Program-made: the position numbers and the translations under genes
The notes under the pieces: model-generated
Told to the model about the DNA's origin: nothing
The model's database searches: none
Seen by the model: the letters and a program-made list of their open reading frames with translations, nothing else
NCBI GenBank assembly: GCA_002480525.1
Contig: DLCH01000075.1
Span: 138,990 to 200,711 of the forward strand
Direction of reading: 5' to 3'
Length of the DNA stretch: 61,722 nt
Source of the DNA: Gammaproteobacteria bacterium UBA7803
Lineage (GTDB): Bacteria; Pseudomonadota; Gammaproteobacteria; Pseudomonadales; Azotimanducaceae
Shown here: piece by piece, positions 15,959 through 28,550 of the stretch
Layout of the letters: each line of letters begins with the position of its first letter
How positions within the stretch are numbered: the first letter of the stretch is position 1

Positions 15959-18610
15959 TCAGTTGCCGGCGATCCAGGGCTCGGCCATGACCCGGAGGAT
16001 CGCCTCCAGGCGGTTGCTGGCGCTCAGCTTGCCCAGAATCGACGACACGTGGTGCTCCACGGTGCGCTGGGAGCGGGACATGCGGTCGGCGATCTCGGCG
16101 TTGCTGGCGCCCTCGGTCATCATGGTCAGCACTTCGACCTCCCTGGGGGTGAGGCCGAGGGGGTGCGCCCGCGCCGGGCGCTGCCCGCCGCGCGCCGAGG
16201 GGCGTCTGCCCACCTTCACGCCCTGTCCTTCGGCCAGGCGCCGGGCCGCGTCCGCGCCGGCGGCGCAGCCCAGGCTGTCGAAGCCCTGCACGGCCTGGTC
16301 GAGCAGTTGCGGATGGCCGGCGCGGGCGCCGGCGAGCCGGCACATCGCGGCATCGAAGGGCAGCGCGCGGCGATCCAGCGCCTCCGCCGCGGCGGCGGGA
16401 TCGCCGTCGAGCTCCAGGCGCTGGGCCTCGGTGGGCTGGCTGCCGACCTCGTCGTCGACGTTGACGCGCAGACGTCTGGCCCACAGCCGCACCGCGCCGG
16501 CGTCCCAGGGTCTGAGCAGACGGGTGCCGAAGGCCAGCATGGCCTCCAGGTGCGCGTGGGCCGGTTCCCACTGCTCGCGCAGGTAGTGGTGCTCGATGAG
16601 CGCCAGCCGCACCGGCGTGATGCGCTGCTGCTCGCCTATGTCAAGCGCCGTGCTCAGCACCCGGGAGAGCAGCGCCTCGGCATCGTCGGCACCGATGCGG
16701 GACCGGGTGATCGCCAGGGTGGTCAGCGCCGGGAGCTGCATCAGAATGGTGCGGCCCTGCTCGGCCAGGGCGCCGTTGGCCAGGGTCTCCGCCTCGGCCA
16801 GGCGGCCCTGGGCCAGCCGGAGCTGGGCATGCCGGCCCATCAGGTAGGCGGTCCAGGAGTCCAGGCCGTGCTTGATGTCGAACGCGAGACCGTCGAGGAC
16901 CAGGCGCTCGGCCAGGGGCCAGTCGCCGGTGACGATGGCGTACTCCGAGTAGTTGGTGAACACCCGGGCGGCTTCCTCGTGAAAGCCGTTGGCGAGCGCC
17001 AGGCTCAGCGCCTCCTCCATCAGCTCGCAGCCGCCGGCGTCGCCGCCGAACAGCATCGACGAGGCGACGCTCACCAGGGCCTGGAGGCGCGTGTCCTGAT
17101 CGCCGAACTGCGTCGCCATGTCGATCGCCCGGTTGCCCCACTCGATGGAGTCGCTGCGCCGGCCGCGCAGCAGGTTGACGTGGGAGCGCAGCGCGTAGGC
17201 GCGCGCCAGCTCGGCCGACGGCGGTATCGCTTCGAGAATCTCGAGCGACGCCTCCGCCGCGGTCTCCGCTTCCTCCATCTCGCCGCGGTACCAGTGCAGG
17301 CGCCACAGCCAGCGCAGATTGTCGCCGACGCGATCGGGCTGGTTCAGGGCGCGCCAGCGCGCCACCGCCTCCCGGCGCGCGTCGATCACGCAGTCGTCGA
17401 TGTCGAACATGCTGGTCTGGTACGCCCAGTCCTCGTACAGCGCGGCCGCCTGCTCTGGATCCGCCTCGTCGACGTGGCGCAGCGCCGCCGCGAGCATCGA
17501 GGCGGCCTGTCGATAGGCGCCCATGGCGGCCGCCTCGGCGGCGGCCCGCGGCGCGTGGGTGAGCAGGGTCCGTGCGTCGCCCAGCGCCGCCGCGTGATGC
17601 ACGATCCGGTCGGATGGCGCCCGGTCGCCGAGGCTCAGATAGACGTCCAGCAGGCGGCGCTGGTTGGCCTGGCGCTCACCCGGCCGCAGCGCTTCGAGCA
17701 GCGACATTCTGGCCAGCTCGTGCCGGAACCGGACGCTCTCGACGCCGTCGTGGACGAGCAGGCCCCGGGCCTCGCAGTTGGCGCAGGCCTCGAGCCCGGC
17801 CTCCCCCGCCAGCCGCTCGACGACGCGCAGCGGCACCGGGTAGGGCGCGATGCACAGGGCGCCGAGCAGGGCGCGCTCGTCGTCGCCGATGCGCGACACC
17901 CGGGCGATCACCGCATCCCGCACCGAACCCGGCAGGTGGCCGTCGCCATCCTCCGGCTGGGCGAGAATCTCGGACAGGAAGAACGGGTTGCCACCGGTCA
18001 CTTCGAACAGGCGGGCGCCGTCCCTGCCATGGCGTTCGGCCAGGGTCTTCACGGCCGGTTCGGACAGGGGCGCGAGGTCGAGGCGGGTGGTCAGGGCCGC
18101 GGGCAGATCGCCGAGCAGGGTGGTCATGGGATGGTCCGGGCCGGTCTCCTCGTCCCGGTAGCTGAGCACCAGCAGCAGTCGCAACGGCGTCAGCCGTCGC
18201 GTGACGAACTTGAGCAGATCGAGGGTGGCGAAGTCGGCCCAGTGAATGTCCTCGAACACCAGCACCGTGCCGGCGGGCAGTTCGTTGAGCGCCGAGAGCA
18301 CGGCCGGGAAGAGATCCGCCGGGGCGCCGCCGCCGGCGAGGGCGCGCTGCACGCCGTCACCGAGCAGCGGCGCCATGTCGTAGAAGGGCCCGAGGTGGCG
18401 GGGCGTGAACAGCGCGTCACAGTGTCCCCAGACCACGGGGACGCTGTCGCCCAGGGCCCCGGCCAGGGCGGCGATCAGTGACGACTTGCCGACCCCGGCT
18501 TCACCCGAGATGACCGCGATCTGACCTGGGAGCTTCCTGCTGCGTCCGGCTGTCTCTATGAGCTGGTTCAGGGCGTCGCTGCGCTCCAGCAGCGACTCCG
18601 GGATCAACAT
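15959..18610 (-). CDS. LuxR-family regulator with N-terminal AAA ATPase (LAL/MalT-like)
   Basis: An 883-residue regulator. Residues 36-44 form a Walker A (GEAGVGKSS), and a Walker B follows (VLVFEDIHWAD). The middle is a long helical TPR-like region with Ala/Leu-rich repeats. The last about 65 residues are a LuxR helix-turn-helix: LTPREVEVLTMMTEG, then SNAEIADRMSRSQRTVEHHV. Large ATP-binding LuxR proteins act as ligand- and ATP-controlled activators. It lies directly upstream of, and in the same direction as, the hydrolase-RND-barrel operon, and 61 bp downstream of a hybrid kinase gene. It is probably the operon's activator; the ligand is unknown. Confidence 0.9.
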   Translation of the reverse strand: MLIPESLLERSDALNQLIETAGRSRKLPGQIAVISGEAGVGKSSLIAALAGALGDSVPVVWGHCDALFTPRHLGPFYDMAPLLGDGVQRALAGGGAPADLFPAVLSALNELPAGTVLVFEDIHWADFATLDLLKFVTRRLTPLRLLLVLSYRDEETGPDHPMTTLLGDLPAALTTRLDLAPLSEPAVKTLAERHGRDGARLFEVTGGNPFFLSEILAQPEDGDGHLPGSVRDAVIARVSRIGDDERALLGALCIAPYPVPLRVVERLAGEAGLEACANCEARGLLVHDGVESVRFRHELARMSLLEALRPGERQANQRRLLDVYLSLGDRAPSDRIVHHAAALGDARTLLTHAPRAAAEAAAMGAYRQAASMLAAALRHVDEADPEQAAALYEDWAYQTSMFDIDDCVIDARREAVARWRALNQPDRVGDNLRWLWRLHWYRGEMEEAETAAEASLEILEAIPPSAELARAYALRSHVNLLRGRRSDSIEWGNRAIDMATQFGDQDTRLQALVSVASSMLFGGDAGGCELMEEALSLALANGFHEEAARVFTNYSEYAIVTGDWPLAERLVLDGLAFDIKHGLDSWTAYLMGRHAQLRLAQGRLAEAETLANGALAEQGRTILMQLPALTTLAITRSRIGADDAEALLSRVLSTALDIGEQQRITPVRLALIEHHYLREQWEPAHAHLEAMLAFGTRLLRPWDAGAVRLWARRLRVNVDDEVGSQPTEAQRLELDGDPAAAAEALDRRALPFDAAMCRLAGARAGHPQLLDQAVQGFDSLGCAAGADAARRLAEGQGVKVGRRPSARGGQRPARAHPLGLTPREVEVLTMMTEGASNAEIADRMSRSQRTVEHHVSSILGKLSASNRLEAILRVMAEPWIAGN

Positions 18611-18671
18611 CCGCGTCGGCTCTCAACACTGTTGGTCTACGGCACCAAAATAATGCCCTTGCCAGCCGGGC

Positions 18672-21171
<2,500 letters not shown>

Positions 21172-21382
21172 GTGCCTGGCAACGGCTTGCTACGCCTTCA
21201 GTCTAGTGACGCGTGGCGCGGCTGCCGGCGGCACGGATGCGGAAAGGGACCTGCGTCACGCCGGGCGCACCCCCGGGGCGCCGCGGATACCGTGGCCCGG
21301 CGGCGGGCCCGCCGCCGGGCTGGACGGCGCCGGGCGCCTGGGCGATGCTCGGCAGCCGTGTTCAGCGTGTCGGAGGGCCTCG

Positions 21383-22246
21383 ATGGCGGCGACGGACCGT
21401 GATGCAGCGACCCATGCGAAGCCCGTGGCCGTGGTCATCGGCGCCACTTCGAAGTGGCAGGCGGACGGCCGCAATACCCGCCTGGCCCACGGCGGCGACG
21501 TGGACGACGCCGGTCTGCCGGTCAGCGCCCGCTGGGGCGTCGGCGGCGCCATCGCCCAGCGCTTCGCCAGGGAGGGGTATCACGTCGTGCTGACGACGCG
21601 CCGGGCGTCGAATGCGGCGGCTCTGGAGAGCGCGATCCGCGACCTCGGCGGGGCCTGCTCGACGGTGGAACTGGATCTGGCCTCGGAGGCATCGATCAAC
21701 GCGGCCTTCGCCGCGGTGGCCGCCGACCTGGGTGCGCCGGAGGTGGTGGTTCTCAATGCCGGCTACCTGGAGGGGCGCGATCTGCCGGCGGACCAGGAAC
21801 TGCTGGAGTACGTGCCCGTGGAGATGTTCGACACGGCCGCCCACATTGCCGTCCGCGGCCCTTTCCTGGTGGCGAAGGCGGTGATGCCCGCCATGCGCGA
21901 GCGCGGGCGGGGGTCGTTCCTGATCACCAACAACGCCGCCTCGCTGCGGGGGCGCAAGCGGCGCACGGGGCAATCCCTCTACTACCCCAGGGTGATGATG
22001 CGCACCCTGGCCCAGGTGCTCACCGAGGAGTACTCGGAATACGGCGTGCACGTCGCCAACGTGGTGATCGACGGGCTGATCGACTCGCCGGGGACGCGGG
22101 CGCTGCCCATCGCCCGGAAGCGTCCGGAGATCGTGATGAACCCGGCGGCCATCGCCGACGCGTTCTACTACCTGCACACCCAGGACCGGTCCTGCTGGAC
22201 CCACGAGCTGCAGCTCACCCCCTACTCGACCGCGCCGAGCTACTGA
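21383..22246 (+). CDS. Atypical short-chain dehydrogenase/reductase
   Basis: A 287-residue Rossmann protein; the start at 21383 has GGAGGG 7 nt upstream. The SDR features LVLNAGY-like (VVVLNAGYLEG) and the C-terminal GVHVANVVIDG are present. Two features are odd. The glycine-rich cofactor loop is interrupted: VVIGATSKW is separated from WGVGGAIAQRF by about 30 extra residues. The YxxxK active site is not conserved: the aligned segment is SLYYPRVMMRTLAQ, with Arg where Lys is expected and the Tyr out of register. It may be a non-catalytic or differently acting relative. It converges on the PhyH gene, with a 7-bp overlap of the 3' ends. Confidence 0.8.
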   Translation: MAATDRDAATHAKPVAVVIGATSKWQADGRNTRLAHGGDVDDAGLPVSARWGVGGAIAQRFAREGYHVVLTTRRASNAAALESAIRDLGGACSTVELDLASEASINAAFAAVAADLGAPEVVVLNAGYLEGRDLPADQELLEYVPVEMFDTAAHIAVRGPFLVAKAVMPAMRERGRGSFLITNNAASLRGRKRRTGQSLYYPRVMMRTLAQVLTEEYSEYGVHVANVVIDGLIDSPGTRALPIARKRPEIVMNPAAIADAFYYLHTQDRSCWTHELQLTPYSTAPSY

Positions 22247-23073
22247 GGATCCTGGTCCCCGCCCGGCCGGATCCGGTCCCAGACGGACTGGAATCCATCC
22301 TCGCGGCCGAGCAGCGCCTGGGCGGGACTGCGCTTGTCGATGTGGCCGATGAGGTGGCGGTAGGTGCCGAAACCCACCAGCTCCTGCAGACGGGGCTCGA
22401 AGGTCTTCACCAGCTCCAGGGGAATGCCGAGCTGCTGATTCTCCTGCTGGCGGATGAATCCCGCGCAGTAGTTCATGGCGATGCCGACGCGGCGCTGGCC
22501 GGAGCGGTTGGCGCCGCCGCCGTGCCAGAGGCTGCCGTTCCACACCAGCACGCTCCCCTTCGGCATCTCCGCGGCGATGCTGTCCGGATGGCTGCCGTAC
22601 TCCGGCGTCGTGTCGAACCGGTGGCTGCCCGGCACGATCCGCGTGGCGCCGTTCTGCTCGGTGAAATCGGTGAGCGCCCACATGGAGTTGCACACCAGTG
22701 CCGGGTGGGGCCGCGGCAGGCCGATAAGGGTGTCGTCGGCATGGATGGGCTGTGCGGATTCGCCGGGATCGATGGAAATGGACGACAGCGACGAGATCAG
22801 GCAGCCGGGATCCAGCACGCCTTCGACGACGGGCAGCACCGCGGGGTGCACCGGCACCGCCCGGAACACCGGATCCCTGGCCAGCAGATTGTAGATGCGG
22901 ATGGTGTGGTGGCCCTCGAAGGCATTGGCGCCGGGGACGGTGCCGAGCGCCGCTTCGAGCCGGTCCAGGGCGGCGTTCAGCGCATCGACCAGGGCCGGCT
23001 CGATGACGTTCTCGAGCACGGTGTAGCCCCGGGTCCGAATGGCTTCGAGATGGTCCTGCACCGTCTGGGTCAT
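22240..23073 (-). CDS. Phytanoyl-CoA dioxygenase family protein (PhyH)
   Basis: A 277-residue Fe(II)/2-oxoglutarate oxygenase. The facial triad appears as HADD (His-x-Asp, in IHADDTLIG) and the distal His in SLWHGGGANRSG, followed by the Arg that binds 2-oxoglutarate. The length and the N-terminal GYTVLENVIEPALVDALN match PhyH-like proteins. It would hydroxylate an unidentified substrate, not necessarily phytanoyl-CoA. The ATG at 23073 starts the conserved region; the frame continues upstream only as shadow of the SulP gene. It is 35 bp downstream of the SulP stop on the same strand. Confidence 0.87.
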   Translation of the reverse strand: MTQTVQDHLEAIRTRGYTVLENVIEPALVDALNAALDRLEAALGTVPGANAFEGHHTIRIYNLLARDPVFRAVPVHPAVLPVVEGVLDPGCLISSLSSISIDPGESAQPIHADDTLIGLPRPHPALVCNSMWALTDFTEQNGATRIVPGSHRFDTTPEYGSHPDSIAAEMPKGSVLVWNGSLWHGGGANRSGQRRVGIAMNYCAGFIRQQENQQLGIPLELVKTFEPRLQELVGFGTYRHLIGHIDKRSPAQALLGREDGFQSVWDRIRPGGDQDPQ

Positions 23074-23108
23074 GGGCCTGCTCCTGGCTGTTGGGCGGGA
23101 CGCGCCGC

Positions 23109-24887
23109 TCAGGTCCGCTCCGCCAGGTCGCGCATGGCCTGGTCGGTGGTGAAGAACACGCTGCCGGTGAGCCGCATGGTGAAGTCGGTGGCCTCGAAGT
23201 GCTCCATCACCGGTCCCTTCACCTCGGAAAGATGCAGCTTGATGCCCATGGCGGCGAGATTGTCGTTCAGCCGGTAGAGCATCTCCAGGCCGCTCACGTC
23301 CACCAGATTCACCGCACTCATCACCAGCAGCACGTGCCGCGTGCCCGGGCGGCGCTGGATGATCTTCAGCAGCTTGCTCTCGACCTGATTGGCATTGCCG
23401 AAGTAGACGTTCTCGTCGATGCGGATGGCGGCGACGTGGGGGAACGTCTCGACGTCGTAGCGGCGCGCGGAGCGGAAGTGCTCGGTGTGGGGAATGCGCC
23501 CGACGATGGCGATGTGGGGGCGGCTCGACGTGCGGATGAAGAATGCGATGGACAGCGCCACCCCCGTGATGAGCCCGGTTTCCACGCCGAAGGCCAGCAC
23601 CGTGGCCAGGGTGGCGAACTCGGTCAGGCTGTCCTCCTTGTGGATGCGCCAGTGCCTGCGCATGCTCATCAGATCGACGATGCCCACCACCGACGCCATG
23701 ACGATGGCGGCCAGCGCGGCGTGGGGCAGCCGCGCGAACAGCGGCGTGAAGAACAGCAGCGTCAGCACGATCACCACCATGCAGACCAGGGCGCTGACCT
23801 GGGTTCTGGCGCCGGTCTGATAGTTCACGCTGGAACGGGAAAACGATCCCGCGACCGGATAGGCGCCGGAGAAGGCGGCGCCGATGTTGGCCGCGCCCAG
23901 GGCGATCAGCTCCTGGTGGCTGTTCACCCGGGTCCGTTCGCGGGTCGCCAGGGTGGTGCCGATGCTGTAGCTCTCGACGTAGGACACCACGGCGATCATG
24001 GCCGATACCGGCGCGACGTCCGTCCAGAGCTGCCAGTGGAACGGCGGCCGGGTGAGCTCCGGCAGGCCGGACGGAATCTGCCCGACCACGGCGACGCCGA
24101 GCTCGGCGTCCAGGTTCCACACGGCGACCACCACCGCGGCCAGGGCGGCCACGACCATGGGCCCCGTCCGGCGCACCGGATGATCGTCCTCCACGTCCGC
24201 CCGCAGCAGGCGCAGCAGGGCGACGGAATACCGCCGCACCAGCCACAGGCCGAGCAGACAGCCGATGCCGACGGCCACCACGGCGGGATTCAGCTCGTCC
24301 ACGCGGCGTGCCAGGTTGAGGAGCTGATGGTAGGGATCCAGGGCGTCTCCGGGGCCGATACCGGTGAGCGCCGGAAGCTGGCTGATGATGATCAGCAGCG
24401 CGGCGGCGTTGACGAAGCCGGTGATGACGGGGTGGCTCAGCAGGTTCACCAGGCCGCCCATCTGGGACAGCCGCAGCAGCCACAGGAAGATGCCGGCCTG
24501 AAGGCACAGCACGGTGGTCACGCCGAGATAGCTCTGATCGTAGCGCGGCGCGTATTCGCCGACCGCGGCCGCCACCATCAGCGCGGTGATCGCGACGGGG
24601 CCGACGACCAGGTGCTTCGACGAGCCGAACACGGCGTAGATCACCATGGGCACGAGGCTGGCGTACAGGCCGGCCTCGGCCGGCAGTCCGGCGAGAAACG
24701 CGTAGGCGATGGCCTGCGGCACCGTGATCACGCCGAGCACGATGCCGGCGACGATGTCGTGACTGAGGTCATCGCGCCGGTATCGCGCCAGCGTCGGCAC
24801 GATGGGGATGTAGCTCTGCCAGTTCTTGACGCGGAGTTGCAATGCCAAGTTGATGAATCGCCCGGGCAGGTAAGGCATTCTACTCAC
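23109..24887 (-). CDS. SulP-family anion transporter with STAS domain
   Basis: A 592-residue SLC26/SulP protein: about 10-12 membrane helices starting with IVAGIVLGVITVPQAIAYAF, the family motif AGLPAEAGLYASLVP, and a cytoplasmic C-terminal STAS domain (about residues 450-560) with the DVSGLEML segment. It probably moves sulfate, bicarbonate or another small anion by symport. The annotated start is GTG at 24887; an ATG three codons later is possible. The gene is divergent from the formaldehyde dehydrogenase gene with only 33 bp between them, so the promoters must overlap coding or leader sequence. Confidence 0.9.
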   Translation of the reverse strand: MSRMPYLPGRFINLALQLRVKNWQSYIPIVPTLARYRRDDLSHDIVAGIVLGVITVPQAIAYAFLAGLPAEAGLYASLVPMVIYAVFGSSKHLVVGPVAITALMVAAAVGEYAPRYDQSYLGVTTVLCLQAGIFLWLLRLSQMGGLVNLLSHPVITGFVNAAALLIIISQLPALTGIGPGDALDPYHQLLNLARRVDELNPAVVAVGIGCLLGLWLVRRYSVALLRLLRADVEDDHPVRRTGPMVVAALAAVVVAVWNLDAELGVAVVGQIPSGLPELTRPPFHWQLWTDVAPVSAMIAVVSYVESYSIGTTLATRERTRVNSHQELIALGAANIGAAFSGAYPVAGSFSRSSVNYQTGARTQVSALVCMVVIVLTLLFFTPLFARLPHAALAAIVMASVVGIVDLMSMRRHWRIHKEDSLTEFATLATVLAFGVETGLITGVALSIAFFIRTSSRPHIAIVGRIPHTEHFRSARRYDVETFPHVAAIRIDENVYFGNANQVESKLLKIIQRRPGTRHVLLVMSAVNLVDVSGLEMLYRLNDNLAAMGIKLHLSEVKGPVMEHFEATDFTMRLTGSVFFTTDQAMRDLAERT

Positions 24888-24920
24888 ATACCGTCATTCA
24901 CGTTGGCAGGGGAAGTCATC

Positions 24921-26027
<1,107 letters not shown>

Positions 26028-26049
26028 CGTTCAGCCACGGGAGACCGCT

Positions 26050-26421
26050 ATGAATCTGGGCGCATTTTCCGTCAGTCTGGCGGTCCGGGATCTCGAAGCC
26101 TCGCGGCGCTTCTACGAGGCGCTAGGGTTCGAGGACGCCGGCGGCGATCCCGCCGAGGGCTGGCTGATGCTGCGCAACGGCGAGCACGTGCTGGGCCTGT
26201 TCCAGGGCATGTTCGAGCGCAACCTGCTGACGTTCAATCCCGGCTGGGACCAGCAGGGGCGCGAGACCGGGTCGTTCACCGACGTTCGCGAGATCCAGCG
26301 CGCGGTGCGGGCACAGGGCATCGAGCCCGCCGTCACCGCGGATCAGGCCGGAAGCGGACTCGCGGCGATCATGCTGGTGGACCCGGACGGCAATCAGATC
26401 CTGATCGACCAGCACCGCTGA
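26050..26421 (+). CDS. VOC-family (glyoxalase-like) protein
   Basis: A 123-residue single-unit vicinal-oxygen-chelate protein: FSVSLAVRDLEASRRFYEAL at the N-terminus and MLVDPDGNQILIDQH at the C-terminus, the typical start and end of the fold. It begins 22 bp after the frmA stop, so it is probably co-transcribed and may handle a related glutathione adduct or aldehyde; this is inferred from position only. It converges on the small gene at 26437. Confidence 0.82.
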   Translation: MNLGAFSVSLAVRDLEASRRFYEALGFEDAGGDPAEGWLMLRNGEHVLGLFQGMFERNLLTFNPGWDQQGRETGSFTDVREIQRAVRAQGIEPAVTADQAGSGLAAIMLVDPDGNQILIDQHR

Positions 26422-26436
26422 AACGCACCTCGCGGG

Positions 26437-26811
26437 TCAGCGGCCCGTACCCGCGCCGAGCCAGGTCAGCGCGTCGCCCTCCTTCCGGAACACCCGGATG
26501 TCGGCCGCCCAGGCGGGGTTGCGCGCCAGCAGGTCGGCAGCGAACTCGGCGACCGCATTGTCCACCAGAATGCCCGTGCGCAGGCCGCCGCGCAGCCTGC
26601 CGGTGATCTGGTTGGTCACCCGTGGAATGCGCACGAGCTCGTCGAGCGCGATCTCCAGCGGGTGGCCGCGCAGATCCCACAGCACGGGCAGGAAGGGATC
26701 GAAATCCGGGTGGCGGGCCCACCGGAGGTAGGCGATCGAGATCGCCTGAACGGTGACGGGCGCCTGAGCGCGGTGCCTCACCAGGCCGTCGGATCTGGTC
26801 GTCACGAACAT
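26437..26811 (-). CDS. Hypothetical protein, possibly SpoIIAA/STAS-like
   Basis: A 124-residue cytoplasmic protein; the ATG at 26811 (MFVTTRSDG) has GGGGGAG just upstream, so the longer start at 26892 is unlikely. It contains a central FLPVLWDLRGH strand-turn and an NPAWAADIRVFR strand near the C-terminus, a pattern seen in SpoIIAA-like STAS proteins. I do not recognise a definite family. No partner gene is apparent; it is divergent from the amidohydrolase gene at 26997. Confidence 0.6.
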   Translation of the reverse strand: MFVTTRSDGLVRHRAQAPVTVQAISIAYLRWARHPDFDPFLPVLWDLRGHPLEIALDELVRIPRVTNQITGRLRGGLRTGILVDNAVAEFAADLLARNPAWAADIRVFRKEGDALTWLGAGTGR

Positions 26812-26996
26812 GCTTCTCCCCCCCTTCATCCGCCATTGGGCATCGGTACGCGCCACGCGGATATACGCGGTAGTGCCTGGGGGCGTAGGCACATCCGCGG
26901 GTGTCCACGGGCAGTCATGGCGGGGCGAAGGGCCGCCGTTGCCAGTGCCGGCGTTCGGCTCTAGGCTTGGCGCGTCGGTTTGCCGGGGGAGGGCAC

Positions 26997-27992
26997 ATGG
27001 ACCAGACGAGCTGGCTGGCGCAGGTCAGAGAAGACATCATCGAGCCGGATCTGCCGATCTGCGATCCCCACCATCATCTGTGGGACCGCAACGGCAGCCG
27101 CTACCTGCTCGACGAGCTGATCGAGGACGTGCGTTCCGGCCACAACGTGGTGTCCACGGTATTCGTCGAGTGCGACAGCATGTTCCGGGCGGACGCGCCG
27201 GCCGCGCTTGCGCCGGTCGGGGAGACGGAGTTCGTCAACGGCGTCGCCGCCATGTCGGCCAGCGGCGGCTACGGCGAGCTGCGGGCCTGTGCGGGCATCG
27301 TCGGTTTCGCCGACCTGACGCTCGGCTCGGCGGTGGGCGAGGTGCTCGACCTGCACCTGGCGCGCAGCGACCGGTTCCGCGGCATCCGTCATGCCGCGGG
27401 CTGGGATGCGGACGAGCGGGTCCGCAACAGCCATACCGATCCGCCGAAGCGTCTGCTCGGGCGCGCCGACTTCCGGGCCGGCATGAAGGCCCTGGCCGAG
27501 CGCGCGCTCAGCTTCGACGCCTGGCTCTATCACACCCAGATTCCGGAACTCACGGATCTGGCGCGGGCCTGCCCGGACGTGACGATCGTGCTGGATCACT
27601 TCGGCGGCCCGCTGGGAATCGGCCCCTACGAAGGGCGCCGCGAAGAGATCTTCGCCCGCTGGCGCGACGACATCGCCGAGCTGGCCGGCTGTCCGAACGT
27701 GGTCGCGAAGCTGGGCGGTCTGGTGATGCCCATCAACGGCTTCGGCTTCCACAAGCGCGAGGTGCCGCCGACGTCCGACGAGCTGGTGGCTGCGACGGCG
27801 CCGTACTACCGGCACGCCATCGAGTGCTTCGGCGTCGAGCGCTGCATGTTCGAGAGCAACTTCCCGGTGGACAAGCAGAGCTGCTCGTATCACGTGCTCT
27901 ACAACGCCTTCAAGAAGCTGGTGGCGGACGCCTCGGCGGACGAGAAACGCCAGCTCTTCCACGACACGGCCGCCCGCGTCTACCGTATCTGA
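26997..27992 (+). CDS. Amidohydrolase family protein (COG3618-like TIM barrel)
   Basis: A 331-residue amidohydrolase-2 type protein. Metal-binding and active-site motifs: CDPHHHLWD at the N-terminus, a His in YHTQIP, VLDHFGGP, and a late ESNFPVDK in place of the usual GSDWP. It matches lactonase/decarboxylase-like enzymes of the L-fucono-lactonase or GLI group. The start at 26997 is preceded by GGGGGAGGG. Substrate unknown. A perfect stem-loop follows 39 bp after the stop. Confidence 0.82.
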   Translation: MDQTSWLAQVREDIIEPDLPICDPHHHLWDRNGSRYLLDELIEDVRSGHNVVSTVFVECDSMFRADAPAALAPVGETEFVNGVAAMSASGGYGELRACAGIVGFADLTLGSAVGEVLDLHLARSDRFRGIRHAAGWDADERVRNSHTDPPKRLLGRADFRAGMKALAERALSFDAWLYHTQIPELTDLARACPDVTIVLDHFGGPLGIGPYEGRREEIFARWRDDIAELAGCPNVVAKLGGLVMPINGFGFHKREVPPTSDELVAATAPYYRHAIECFGVERCMFESNFPVDKQSCSYHVLYNAFKKLVADASADEKRQLFHDTAARVYRI

Positions 27993-28030
27993 CCGGGAGC
28001 GAACGCAGCGGGCTTCCCGGTGTCATAATC

Positions 28031-28054
28031 GACGGCCGTTGGTTTTCGGCCGTC
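28031..28054 (+). terminator. Stem-loop after amidohydrolase gene
   Basis: GACGGCCG and CGGCCGTC form a perfect 8-bp stem around TTGGTTTT. There is no T-run after it, so Rho-independent termination is possible but not certain. CATAAT directly before it could instead be a -10 box of the next gene. Confidence 0.4.
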
Positions 28055-28079
28055 AGGCAGACAGGAGGTAGACGTACAG

Positions 28080-28520
28080 ATGATGAAACACAGACTTCCG
28101 GCAGTCATCGGGGCCGCGGCGGCCCTGTTCAGCCTCGCCGTCGCAGCGGCGGAGATGCCGCGCTCGCCCGCGCCGGAGGGCGCCAGGCTGTATTTCATCA
28201 CGCCCCAGGACGGCGACACCGTGCCCGCCACCTTCACGGTGCGGTTCGGGCTCGACGGCATGGGGGTCGCGCCGGCCGGCGTCGACCATCCCAACACCGG
28301 TCATCACCACCTGCTGATCGACGTGACCGGGGACGAGATTCCGCTGGACCGGCCGTTGCCGGCGACGGAGCGGTTCGTGCACTTCGGTGGCGGCCAGACG
28401 GAAACCCAGGTCACCCTTGAGCCCGGCCAGCACACGCTGACGCTGCTGCTCGGCAACCATCTGCACATTCCCCACGATCCGCCGGTGATGTCCGAGACGA
28501 TCACCGTCACCGTCGAGTGA
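28080..28520 (+). CDS. Secreted DUF4399 domain protein
   Basis: A 146-residue protein with a signal peptide (AAALFSLAVAAAE) and the DUF4399 pattern: LYFITPQDGDTVPATFTVRFGL in parts, DHPNTGHHHLLID, and HTLTLLLGNHLHIPHDPPVMS. The clustered His residues suggest metal binding in the periplasm. Function is not established for the family. AGGAGG lies 11 nt upstream of tandem ATG codons at 28080 and 28083. It converges on the MBL-fold gene. Confidence 0.82.
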   Translation: MMKHRLPAVIGAAAALFSLAVAAAEMPRSPAPEGARLYFITPQDGDTVPATFTVRFGLDGMGVAPAGVDHPNTGHHHLLIDVTGDEIPLDRPLPATERFVHFGGGQTETQVTLEPGQHTLTLLLGNHLHIPHDPPVMSETITVTVE

Positions 28521-28525
28521 GCCGG

Positions 28526-28548
28526 CGCCCGGGCAGCCCGCCCGGGCG
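28526..28548. terminator. Bidirectional stem-loop between convergent genes
   Basis: CGCCCGGGC (28526-28534) and GCCCGGGCG (28540-28548) form a perfect 9-bp GC stem with a 5-nt loop, filling the 30-bp gap between the DUF4399 and MBL-fold stops. No T-tract. Confidence 0.55.
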
Positions 28549-28550
28549 GT

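Noticed and set aside
15878..18481. Plus-strand 867-codon open frame antisense to the LuxR-type gene
   Set aside because: No recognisable motif and a shadow composition; the minus-strand protein has Walker and helix-turn-helix motifs.
23091..24920. Long upstream extension of the frmA frame
   Set aside because: The extension is antisense to SulP; class III ADH homologues start at the ATG at 24921.
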